From assembly GCA_001914195.1 (NCBI GenBank), contig MKYF01000027.1, positions 1 to 20,224 of the forward strand: a stretch of DNA of 20,224 bases, in the 5' to 3' direction. How positions within the stretch are numbered: the stretch's first letter is position 1; each line of letters opens with the position of its first letter. This DNA is from Streptococcus mitis. Its GTDB lineage: Bacteria; Bacillota; Bacilli; Lactobacillales; Streptococcaceae. Below are positions 14,613-20,224 of this stretch, piece after piece. Both the position numbers and the translations under genes were made by a program. A model generated the notes under the pieces. The model did no database searches. It saw only the letters and a program-made list of their open reading frames with translations, and was not told the DNA's origin.

Positions 14613-14980
14613 TTCTTCCTCCCCAAATAGTAAGCCAAGAGTAGGCCTCCACCGATGCTCAAAAGCAAATACATAACTAAACTAAGATAACGCCCTGTAT
14701 CAAGTAGTTTCACAGCATCAAGCATTAGACTAGAAAAGGTTGTTAAACCTCCGCAAAAACCTGTACCTAGTGCTAAAACCAAGCCCTTACTAGTCCTCTT
14801 ATAGACCAGATAACCCTTGACAAGATACACCAAGCAGAAAATGCCTAAATAGTTAACAAGAAGGGTGCCCCAAGGAAAATCTGGACTGACTGGCAACCAA
14901 GTGGAAACTAGGTAGCGGACAAGTCCGCCCAACATAGCAGCTAGAAAAATCCCTAGCGGATAAAATTGTTCTTTTTTCAT
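14606..14980 (-). CDS. crcB: Fluoride channel subunit CrcB/Fluc (first gene)
   Basis: 124 residues, four helices, with the signature GFCGGLTTFSS. Lysines and arginines are at the N-terminus (KK), in loop 2-3 (KRTSK) and at the C-terminus (RKK), predicting termini inside, opposite to its partner. The ATG overlaps the TGA of the chorismate mutase gene (ATGA), so translation is coupled. No fluoride riboswitch is evident upstream of the operon. Confidence 0.88.
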   Translation of the reverse strand: MKKEQFYPLGIFLAAMLGGLVRYLVSTWLPVSPDFPWGTLLVNYLGIFCLVYLVKGYLVYKRTSKGLVLALGTGFCGGLTTFSSLMLDAVKLLDTGRYLSLVMYLLLSIGGGLLLAYYLGRKKW

Positions 14981-15243
14981 TTGATATTTTGATCCTGATA
15001 ATCACGCGAACGTTTGAGTATGTCCGAAAAAGTCGCTACAATAGTCTCCTGATAGCTCTTGTCCTCTACACGACTTCTGACCTTTTCAAAAATAACCGAT
15101 TCTCTCTTGGTATCTAGAATCGGTTTACCCGAAGCTTTCTTATAAGCGACAACCCCTTCAACTAAGTGCATTCGTTCTTCTAACAGTTTGACAATTTGGT
15201 CGTCGATTTGATCAATTTCTTGACGAATAATATCTAAATCCAT
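14977..15243 (-). CDS. Chorismate mutase, AroQ class
   Basis: This 88-residue all-helical chorismate mutase converts chorismate to prephenate for Phe/Tyr synthesis. The opening DLDIIRQEIDQIDDQIVKLLEERM with its conserved Arg, and K and E further on (YKKASGKPILDTKRE), match the family. GGAGGAG is a strong ribosome binding site. It overlaps crcB by four bases. The operon linkage with fluoride channels looks functionally unrelated. Confidence 0.9.
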   Translation of the reverse strand: MDLDIIRQEIDQIDDQIVKLLEERMHLVEGVVAYKKASGKPILDTKRESVIFEKVRSRVEDKSYQETIVATFSDILKRSRDYQDQNIK

Positions 15244-15267
15244 ACAGTCTCCTCCTTTATTTGAATT

Positions 15268-15276
15268 ATTGTATCA
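15268..15276 (-). promoter_or_regulatory. Extended -10 promoter of the chorismate mutase-crcB operon
   Basis: TGATACAAT on the minus strand, about 25 bases from the ATG and downstream of the flavodoxin terminator. No clear -35. Confidence 0.5.
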
Positions 15277-15318
15277 AAAAGCCACCAAATAGGCTAGTAA
15301 AATCCCAACTCTCGATAA

Positions 15319-15350
15319 GAAAAATGCACTGATTGATTACATCAGCGCAC
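15319..15350 (-). terminator. Flavodoxin terminator
   Basis: On the minus strand TGCGCTGAT, loop GTAATCA, ATCAGTGCA, then five T. It is about ten bases after the flavodoxin stop. Confidence 0.75.
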
Positions 15351-15358
15351 TTTTATGC

Positions 15359-15802
15359 TTATCCTACTTTAGCAGCCAATTCTTCTGCGAATTGTTCCAA
15401 GCGTTCAATATCTTCTTCTTCGGCAGAAAGATCAACTTTAACACACTCTGAACCTTTTTCTGCTCCTGTCGCTACAAAAACGCGATCAAAGTCATCAACA
15501 GCCTTACAGAATTCATCGTAGAAGGTATCTCCTGAGCCGACCACTCCGTAGATTTTGCCATTCAAGTTGAGATCTGCTAAGTCTTCGTAGAAGTCCATCA
15601 TCTCATCTGGCAATTCTCCATCACCATAAGTATAGGTCGCAACGATAGCAATGTCTGCTTCCAAGAAGTCTGAAGCGTCAACAGTTGTACATTCATCAAC
15701 ATCGACATCCAAGCCCAAGTCACGTAATTTGTCTGCTACAATATCTGCAATTTCTTCGGTATTACCGGTCATACTGGCAAATACAATTTTTGCTAATGCC
15801 AT
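15359..15802 (-). CDS. fld: Flavodoxin
   Basis: This 147-residue acidic electron carrier binds FMN through the phosphate loop SMTGNTEE (10-17). The YTYGDGELPDE segment (57-67) and VVGSGDTFYDEFCKA shape the isoalloxazine site. Length and motifs fit a short-chain flavodoxin. GGAGGA precedes the ATG by seven bases. It is monocistronic and divergent from pde2. Confidence 0.95.
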   Translation of the reverse strand: MALAKIVFASMTGNTEEIADIVADKLRDLGLDVDVDECTTVDASDFLEADIAIVATYTYGDGELPDEMMDFYEDLADLNLNGKIYGVVGSGDTFYDEFCKAVDDFDRVFVATGAEKGSECVKVDLSAEEEDIERLEQFAEELAAKVG

Positions 15803-15829
15803 ATCGTCCTCCTCAATTTATCTTTCTCC

Positions 15830-15838
15830 ATTATATCA
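15830..15838 (-). promoter_or_regulatory. Extended -10 promoter of the flavodoxin gene
   Basis: TGATATAAT on the minus strand, about 27 bases upstream of the ATG. The -35 region is only A/T-rich. Confidence 0.6.
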
Positions 15839-15870
15839 CATCTTTTTCATTTTAAAAATAAAAATTCTTG

Positions 15871-15879
15871 TGCTACAAT
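15871..15879 (+). promoter_or_regulatory. Extended -10 promoter of pde2
   Basis: TGCTACAAT on the plus strand, about 26 bases before the pde2 ATG. It is back to back with the flavodoxin promoter. Confidence 0.55.
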
Positions 15880-15905
15880 GAAATGAGAAAGAATTGAGGT
15901 TATTT

Positions 15906-16841
15906 ATGGAAATTTGCCATCAAATTTTAGAAAAAATTAAAGAATACGACACGATTATCATTCATCGTCATATGAAACCAGACCCAGATGCCTTGGGAAG
16001 TCAGGTGGGATTGAAAGCTCTTCTCAAACATCATTTCCCAGAAAAAACCATCAAAGCCGTTGGTTTTGATGAACCAACTCTTACTTGGATGGCTGAGATG
16101 GATTCTGTTGAAGACAGTGCTTACCAAGGTGCCCTTGTCATCGTCTGTGATACGGCCAATACTGCTCGTATCGATGATAAGCGCTATCGTCAAGGTGATT
16201 TTCTCATTAAGATTGACCACCATCCAAATGATGATGTATACGGTGACCTATCTTGGGTAGATACTGATTCAAGTAGCGCTAGCGAGATGATTAGCCTATT
16301 TGCCCAAACAACCCAGCTGGCCTTGTCAGATTGCGCTGCTGAGTTGCTCTTTGCAGGAATTATTGGTGATACAGGCCGCTTCCTTTATCCTTCTACGACT
16401 GCACGAACTCTTCGCCTGGCTGCTTATTTGAGAGAACATAACTTTGACTTTGCGGCTCTCACTCGCAAAATGGACACTATGAGCTACAAAATTGCTAAAC
16501 TTCAAGGATACATCTACGACCATCTGGAAGTGGATGAAAATGGTGCAGCGCGCGTTATCCTGAGTCAGAGAATCTTAAAACAATTCAATGTCACCGATGC
16601 TGAAACTGCTGCTATTGTAGGAGCTCCTGGACGTATTGACAGTGTAAGTCTTTGGGGAATTTTTGTGGAGCAGGCTGATGGCCACTACCGCGTTCGCTTA
16701 CGCAGTAAAATCCATCCTATCAATGAAATTGCCAAAGAACATGATGGTGGAGGCCACCCCCTAGCAAGTGGTGCCAATTCCTATAGCCTAGAGGAAAACG
16801 AAATCATCTACCAAAAGTTAAAAAACTTGCTTAAAAACTGA
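15906..16841 (+). CDS. pde2: DHH/DHHA1 phosphodiesterase Pde2
   Basis: This 311-residue cytoplasmic enzyme has the DHH domain metal motifs HRHMKPDPDALGS (20-32), CDTAN with D82, and DHH at 104-106 (IDHHPNDD). The DHHA1 domain has the substrate motif HDGGGHPLASGA near the end. The close pneumococcal relative, as I remember it, breaks pApA to AMP and completes c-di-AMP turnover. The start is placed at ATG 15906, six bases after GAGG, rather than at an in-frame TTG at 15894 that lies within the ribosome binding region. rpmE2 follows with its own promoter. Confidence 0.92.
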   Translation: MEICHQILEKIKEYDTIIIHRHMKPDPDALGSQVGLKALLKHHFPEKTIKAVGFDEPTLTWMAEMDSVEDSAYQGALVIVCDTANTARIDDKRYRQGDFLIKIDHHPNDDVYGDLSWVDTDSSSASEMISLFAQTTQLALSDCAAELLFAGIIGDTGRFLYPSTTARTLRLAAYLREHNFDFAALTRKMDTMSYKIAKLQGYIYDHLEVDENGAARVILSQRILKQFNVTDAETAAIVGAPGRIDSVSLWGIFVEQADGHYRVRLRSKIHPINEIAKEHDGGGHPLASGANSYSLEENEIIYQKLKNLLKN

Positions 16842-16849
16842 TAAAATAC

Positions 16850-16878
16850 TTGCCAAACTTGTCAGAATCTGATAGACT
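16850..16878 (+). promoter_or_regulatory. Probable rpmE2 promoter
   Basis: -35 TTGCCA (16850-16855), 17-base spacer ending TG-A, -10 TAGACT (16873-16878). Other -35-like hexamers (TTGTCA) overlap, so the exact pair is uncertain. Confidence 0.45.
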
Positions 16879-16936
16879 AGTATGGTAACAATCTATGGCT
16901 CGCAAAGAGACCATGGCAGAAAGGAAATATTGCAAA

Positions 16937-17179
16937 ATGAAAAAAGATATCCATCCAGAATATCGCCCAGTTGTCTTCATGGACACAACTACTGGTTACC
17001 AATTCCTTAGCGGTTCAACAAAACGCTCTAACGAAACAGTTGAGTTCGAAGGTGAAACTTACCCATTGATCCGTGTGGAAATTTCATCAGACTCACACCC
17101 ATTCTACACTGGACGTCAAAAGTTCACTCAAGCAGATGGACGCGTGGATCGTTTCAACAAAAAATACGGTCTCAAATAA
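16937..17179 (+). CDS. rpmE2: Ribosomal protein L31 type B
   Basis: 80 residues from [16 protein letters not shown] to RFNKKYGLK. It lacks the zinc-binding cysteines of type A L31, so it is the zinc-independent form. The ATG at 16937 gives the family length and follows AAAGGAA. An upstream in-frame ATG at 16895 would add 14 residues not seen in L31. Confidence 0.95.
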
Positions 17180-17183
17180 TGAT

Positions 17184-17212
17184 AAAAAAGACAGCTTCGG
17201 CTGTTCTTTTTT
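17184..17212 (+). terminator. rpmE2 terminator
   Basis: ACAGC-TTCG-GCTGT with flanking A-run and T-run; a stable UUCG tetraloop. Starts a few bases after the stop codon. Confidence 0.85.
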
Positions 17213-17251
17213 CTTTCTTGAAATTAACTGCTGTTTTCATGTTCCAGACTC

Positions 17252-17308
17252 AAAAAAACTTTGCACTCTAGCTAGCCACATAATGGTTTCTATAGTATAG
17301 AGTTTTTT
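17252..17308 (+). repeat. Terminator-like hairpin repeat, copy 1
   Basis: A 57-base element starting with seven A and CTTTGCACTCT and ending AGTTTTTT, with internal AGCCA / TGGTT pairing. It matches the copy at 18069-18125 at 49 of 57 positions in the same orientation. It may belong to a dispersed hairpin family such as the pneumococcal SPRITE, which I cannot confirm. Confidence 0.75.
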
Positions 17309-17309
17309 C

Positions 17310-17349
17310 TTGCCTAAAAAATATAAAAGATATATACTAGCTATATATC
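17310..17349 (+). promoter_or_regulatory. Toxin-antitoxin promoter and operator
   Basis: -35 TTGCCT (17310-17315), 17-base spacer, -10 TATACT (17333-17338). The palindrome GATATATA-n5-TATATATC (17329-17349) overlaps the -10. This is the expected layout for autoregulation by a RelB-type antitoxin and its complex. Confidence 0.6.
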
Positions 17350-17369
17350 ATATAGATTGGAGATATACC

Positions 17370-17654
17370 ATGACGACATCACTTACTAAGCAATACAATT
17401 TTAAAATCAATGAGTCATCAATGGAACAAGCTAGAGCTATCATCAAGGAAAAAGGAATGACTATGACGGATGCTATTAGTCTTTTTATCGAGCAGATTGT
17501 TCTCGAACAGGATTTGCCAATAAAAACTGCAGAAGATTTACACCGTGAACGGTTAATTCAGGAACTACAAGCCCAATCTGAACGCGCCTTAAGAGAATAC
17601 GAATCCGGACAAGGAACCTCCCTAGACGATATGAGGCTACGATATGGCTTATAA
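17370..17654 (+). CDS. RelB/DinJ-family antitoxin
   Basis: 94 residues. The N-terminal half is a ribbon-helix-helix pattern (YNFKINESSMEQARAIIKEK, then MTMTDAISLFIEQIV) that should dimerise and bind the operator. The C-terminal half (about 50-94) is charged and likely wraps the toxin. The ATG at 17370 follows TTGGAGAT. The end overlaps the toxin gene by 11 bases, typical of type II modules. Confidence 0.88.
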   Translation: MTTSLTKQYNFKINESSMEQARAIIKEKGMTMTDAISLFIEQIVLEQDLPIKTAEDLHRERLIQELQAQSERALREYESGQGTSLDDMRLRYGL

Positions 17655-18003
17655 AGTAATTCTATCTACTGAAGTGAGTCAGGCAATTGACAGTATTCAT
17701 GATTACATTACTACTGTTCTTTTATCACCCCAGTCTGCTAAAAATACTGTGGCCAAAATTTTAGATGGGTTAAAAAGTTTAGAAACCTTTCCTGAAGCTG
17801 GCTTTGATGCAGATGAAAAAATCGGACTTAAAATCAATAGTAAGTACCCCACACGAGGAAAAATTATCGGTCAATATATCTTACTTTACTTTATCGATCA
17901 AACTCAAAGAACTGTTTTTCTTTCCCACTTATTCCACACAAAAAGTGATTATGTTACCTTGCTACAAAGCAAAAATAATAAAAATTCAAAATCATCATTT
18001 TAA
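17644..18003 (+). CDS. RelE/ParE-superfamily toxin
   Basis: 119 residues. The opening YKVILSTEVSQAIDSIHDYI and the closing block RGKIIGQYILLYFIDQTQRT then VFLSHLFHTKSDY are the RelE/ParE fold signature. Whether it cleaves mRNA (RelE-like) or targets gyrase (ParE-like) cannot be decided from sequence alone. The start overlaps the antitoxin gene. The Lys/Asn/Ser-rich tail of about 12 residues exceeds the core fold. Both genes lie between two 57-bp repeats. Confidence 0.85.
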   Translation: MAYKVILSTEVSQAIDSIHDYITTVLLSPQSAKNTVAKILDGLKSLETFPEAGFDADEKIGLKINSKYPTRGKIIGQYILLYFIDQTQRTVFLSHLFHTKSDYVTLLQSKNNKNSKSSF

Positions 18004-18068
18004 TGTCCACTGCTCCCTTAATAGCCTTGTAATTATAAAGAATACAGTCTTCATTTTAACTAGAAAAT

Positions 18069-18125
18069 AAAAAAACTTTGCACTCTCGATAGCCACACGA
18101 TGGTTTCTAGAGAACAAAGTTTTTT
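18069..18125 (+). repeat. Terminator-like hairpin repeat, copy 2
   Basis: Same 57-base element as at 17252-17308. Here AAAAAACTTTG and CAAAGTTTTTT pair perfectly with TCTC / GAGA and AGCCA / TGGTT inside. It works as a terminator for the toxin gene on the plus strand and possibly for the lipoprotein gene on the minus strand. Confidence 0.75.
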
Positions 18126-18137
18126 ATTAGACAAGTC

Positions 18138-18599
18138 TTACTCTTCCTTATCTTGATTTTCAGTTCCTTTAGTTGTATTGTCTTCCCAAAGGATACGCTC
18201 GATACGATGGAAACCAGACCAACCTTCTTCTGTCTTGTTTTCGTCCATGTAGTCTGCCAAACGGAAGTCAATTTTTACATCTGACTCACCAAAACTTTCG
18301 GCAATTGGTTCTGAACGCTCATAGGACATACGAATCAGTGGATAAACCTTCTTAGCTTCTTCTAACTTACCTTCTTTCAAAAGTTTGACAAAGCCTTCCA
18401 TATCTGTCAATAGCTTATCGATTTGCTCTTGAACAAAAGTTTTATAATCAGCAGTGGCCTTATCAAGCATTGTTTGCTTATCTTCAGATAAGGCTATAAC
18501 CTTAGACGAATCGGTTGTATCTGCTGATTTTTCAAACCTAACAGCACAAGCTGTCAATAGCAAGGCTGAAGATAAAAGGACAAAACCTAGTTTTTTCAT
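18138..18599 (-). pseudogene. EfeO/EfeM-like lipoprotein, apparently truncated
   Basis: The 153 residues begin with a lipoprotein signal peptide (MKKLGFVLLSSALLLTAC, lipobox LTAC, Cys18). They continue with an imelysin/EfeO-type helical region: YPLIRMSYERSEPIAESFGE, then WSGFHRIERILWEDNTTKGT, which includes the GxHxxE metal motif (GFHRIE). EfeO/EfeM proteins are normally about 250 residues or more; this one stops 16 residues after the motif, with a Gln/Glu/Asp-rich end next to a hairpin repeat. The back half of the bundle is missing and no efeU or efeB is nearby. It has an intact promoter and start, so a short lipoprotein may still be made. A genuinely short family member is the alternative. 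Confidence 0.65.
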
Positions 18600-18614
18600 T
18601 GTATACTCCTATCG

Positions 18615-18631
18615 ATTCAGGAAACCTGAAT
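18615..18631 (-). promoter_or_regulatory. Palindrome in the lipoprotein gene leader
   Basis: ATTCAGG-AAA-CCTGAAT: 7-base perfect arms between the predicted transcription start (near 18639) and the AGGAGTA ribosome binding site. The position suits a repressor site; the AGG/CCT core recalls the mntH palindrome but with a three-base centre. Confidence 0.4.
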
Positions 18632-18645
18632 TAATTTTACGTTTC

Positions 18646-18654
18646 ATTATACCA
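18646..18654 (-). promoter_or_regulatory. Extended -10 promoter of the lipoprotein gene
   Basis: TGGTATAAT on the minus strand, about 46 bases upstream of the ATG. Confidence 0.65.
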
Positions 18655-18671
18655 TGTTTTCACTCATCTTT

Positions 18672-18696
18672 CATTAAATTTTCAGAAAATTTAATG
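18672..18696. promoter_or_regulatory. 25-base perfect palindrome between divergent genes
   Basis: CATTAAATTTTC, one central base, GAAAATTTAATG. It lies about 18 bases upstream of the lipoprotein -10 and 22 bases upstream of the ybaB -35, in a good place to control either. The regulator is unknown. Confidence 0.5.
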
Positions 18697-18717
18697 TTGG
18701 GGGATTTATACTAACAA

Positions 18718-18746
18718 TAGACTTTTAACCTCAAAATTGATAAAAT
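18718..18746 (+). promoter_or_regulatory. ybaB promoter
   Basis: -35 TAGACT (18718-18723), 17-base spacer ending TG-A, -10 TAAAAT (18741-18746). Start near 18753 and a leader of about 33 bases. Confidence 0.55.
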
Positions 18747-18785
18747 AAGAAAGAAAATAATTGTAAAAGGAAACTGTAAATCAAC

Positions 18786-19085
18786 ATGATGAACATGCAA
18801 AACATGATGCGCCAAGCACAAAAACTTCAAAAACAAATGGAACAAAGCCAAGCTGAACTTGCTGCTATGCAATTTGTCGGCAAATCTGCTCAAGATCTTG
18901 TCCAAGCGACCTTAACTGGCGATAAGAAAGTTGTCAGCATTGACTTCAATCCAGCTGTCGTTGACCCAGAAGACCTCGAAACACTTTCTGATATGACCGT
19001 TCAAGCCATCAACTCTGCTCTTGAACAAATCGATGAAACGACTAAGAAAAAATTAGGTGCTTTCGCCGGGAAATTGCCATTCTAA
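18786..19085 (+). CDS. YbaB/EbfC nucleoid-associated protein
   Basis: This 99-residue protein of the YbaB/EbfC family forms DNA-binding dimers. An N-terminal Met/Gln-rich helix ([20 protein letters not shown]) is followed by the conserved core and a GAFAGKLPF end. The length is normal. The ribosome binding site AAAGGAA is about 13 bases upstream of the first ATG; the ATGs at codons 2 and 4 are farther still. It is usually next to recR or dnaX in other bacteria but stands alone here. Confidence 0.92.
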
Positions 19086-19095
19086 AAAAATCACA

Positions 19096-19143
19096 AAAAC
19101 GCATAATATCAAGGTCTTCTTGAACCTGATAGGATGCGTTTTA
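19096..19143. terminator. Bidirectional terminator between ybaB and the channel gene
   Basis: AAAACGCAT (19096-19104) pairs with ATGCGTTTT (19134-19142); inside, TATCA-a-GGT pairs with ACCTGATA. T-runs exist on both strands, so it may serve both convergent genes. Confidence 0.75.
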
Positions 19144-19196
19144 TTGTGTCAAGACTTACTTGATTTCTCCTCGAATCAAGTTTTGTCTCACCTTTA

Positions 19197-19970
19197 TTAT
19201 ATTTTTTCAACTAAGTCTTTTATCATTCGATGTAGTTCTTCTATCTTTTCAGATTGTTTCTCTATTAATATTCTCTGACTAGATAATTCATCTTGGAGTT
19301 TATCAAATTGTATCTGTTCATCTGGATTCTCCTTTACAAAAAAGTTCGTTAAGGTACTTGTTAACATTCCTATTGTACTAATCCCTACCAACATTAATAA
19401 AACAGCTATCCATTTCCCAAAAAGGGAAACTGGAACAATATCACCATAACCAACAGTGGTTACTGTCACAAGAGCCCACCAAAGACTATCTGAGAAGGAT
19501 TTTTCTTCAACTACAGATAAAATTGAACTTCCTACTAGAACGATAAAGATATTAACATATAAGATATAAATCAGACCATTTGTCCGTAAGAATCTACTAA
19601 TTTTTCTTTCTAATTTACCTGTAAGTCCAATTATTCTAAGTAAACGAGTCAGTTTCAGTAATTTTGTCAGCCTTGCTAAGCGGAAGATACGCCCTAATCG
19701 AAATACTGTAAAAATAGCATTTAAAGGCAGGATAGCTAGCAGATCAAAGATATTTTCAAGAATAAAGCGCCATTTTCTTTTAGTAGTAAAAAAGCGCCAA
19801 CTATAATCAATTACAAAAACACCCCAGATTACTAAATCAATAATACTATAAGGCGGATTGTCCAAATCAATCATCTCAGCAAATCCAAGCAAGACTAGAA
19901 CAACAGATATCAACGCAAGTATGATAATCGTTGTATCATAGTAATCCTTAAATAACCATTTTCTTTTCAC
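19197..19970 (-). CDS. Voltage-gated-type K+ channel (six-helix, ion_trans family)
   Basis: 257 residues. S1-S3 span about 12-85. S4 has basic residues every third position (R91, R94, R97, R100, K103, K106, R109, R112), a full voltage-sensor pattern. The pore has the K+ selectivity filter TVGYGD (172-177), followed by S6. A C-terminal coiled coil (about 215-257, FDKLQDELSSQRILIEKQSE) likely helps tetramerise. The start is GTG at 19970, seven bases after AGGAG. It is monocistronic. Physiological role is unknown; opening by voltage is predicted from S4 only. Confidence 0.9.
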   Translation of the reverse strand: MKRKWLFKDYYDTTIIILALISVVLVLLGFAEMIDLDNPPYSIIDLVIWGVFVIDYSWRFFTTKRKWRFILENIFDLLAILPLNAIFTVFRLGRIFRLARLTKLLKLTRLLRIIGLTGKLERKISRFLRTNGLIYILYVNIFIVLVGSSILSVVEEKSFSDSLWWALVTVTTVGYGDIVPVSLFGKWIAVLLMLVGISTIGMLTSTLTNFFVKENPDEQIQFDKLQDELSSQRILIEKQSEKIEELHRMIKDLVEKI

Positions 19971-19997
19971 ACTACTTCTCCTATATCATTTGTAAAC

Positions 19998-20006
19998 ATT
20001 ATACCA
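19998..20006 (-). promoter_or_regulatory. Extended -10 promoter of the channel gene
   Basis: TGGTATAAT on the minus strand, about 28 bases upstream of the GTG start; no clear -35. Confidence 0.65.
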
Positions 20007-20167
20007 CACCAAATTTCTACTAGATATATAAAAAAGAAGGCCCTTAGACAGTCTGACACTCAGCAGTCTAAAAGTAATCTGAGTTCACACATCTTATGAG
20101 TGAATTAAAAGACGGTTCAAAAAATGGAGTCCACTGAAAAAATAGGTCTCTTACTTTTAATGAAATG

Positions 20168-20214
20168 AAAACCGAGGAATCTCTCGTTAATTTGAGCGAG
20201 TTCCTCGGTTATTT
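20168..20214 (+). terminator. Hairpin at the right edge
   Basis: AACCGAGGAA (20170-20179) pairs with TTCCTCGGTT (20201-20210), with CTCG / CGAG inside, followed by ATTTTG. It is probably a terminator. The gene it serves is not visible; bases 20007-20167 show no open reading frame or motif I can identify. Confidence 0.5.
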
Positions 20215-20224
20215 TGTATTTATT

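Noticed and set aside
15244..15318. Fluoride riboswitch upstream of the chorismate mutase-crcB operon
   Set aside because: The leader is only about 20 bases after the promoter and has no matching fold.
16895..16936. N-terminal extension of L31
   Set aside because: The standard L31 start is at 16937 with a ribosome binding site; the extension is not seen in the family.
20040..20167. Possible insertion sequence end or relic
   Set aside because: No transposase frame, terminal inverted repeat or target duplication could be seen.

Overview
The window looks like chromosome from a Mitis-group Streptococcus (S. mitis, S. oralis or S. pneumoniae relative). The reasons are a low-GC composition, a recognisable BOX repeat (boxA/boxB/boxC type), many extended -10 promoters (TGnTATAAT), and proteins that match pneumococcal PdxS, PdxT, Nox, YlxM, L19, Pde2 and YbaB closely as I remember them. 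The Nramp transporter and the gene order suggest it is not a typical S. pneumoniae genome, but this rests on memory and was not searched.

Layout. 1-1740 (minus): the start of a gene that runs off the left edge, then a MntH-type Mn2+/H+ symporter whose promoter and operator lie in a 74-bp exact tandem duplication. 1740-2535: gene-poor, with terminator-like hairpins, a candidate ~85-nt small RNA with its own promoter and terminator, and a BOX element. 2535-5529 (minus): pdxST (PLP synthase) and nox (NADH oxidase), each with its own promoter. 5718-8681 (plus): a probable operon of apbE (FMN transferase) and two flavodoxin-fold NAD(P)H:FMN reductase-type proteins. The second of these carries a PAS-like domain and a Gly-rich tail with two copies of the ApbE acceptor motif DATSGAS. 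8713-8973: a 3' fragment of a uracil permease, apparently a rearrangement scar. 9069-11451 (minus): ffh, ylxM and a DUF1934 gene. 11523-13646 (plus): an HD phosphohydrolase and a Cof-type HAD phosphatase. 13703-15802 (minus): tRNA-Arg(CCU), rplS with a structured leader, two crcB fluoride-channel genes, chorismate mutase and flavodoxin. 15906-17179 (plus): pde2 and rpmE2. 17252-18125: a RelB/ParE-type toxin-antitoxin pair between two 57-bp hairpin repeats. 18138-18599 (minus): a lipoprotein resembling the front part of EfeO/EfeM, probably truncated. 18786-19085 (plus): ybaB. 19197-19970 (minus): a voltage-gated-type K+ channel.

How the genes fit together. Two themes stand out. One is flavin and redox chemistry: nox, apbE, two FMN reductases, flavodoxin, with CcpA-type cre sites on both divergent promoters of the nox/apbE pair. 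The other is metal and ion handling: mntH, two fluoride channels, a K+ channel and an EfeO remnant. The most interesting system is the apbE operon. It has all the parts of a cytoplasmic flavinylation module: a transferase without a signal peptide, next to a reductase that carries two predicted covalent FMN sites on a flexible tail. The window also has several recombination scars: the uraA fragment, the truncated EfeO gene, the toxin-antitoxin pair between repeats, and the tandem mntH promoter.
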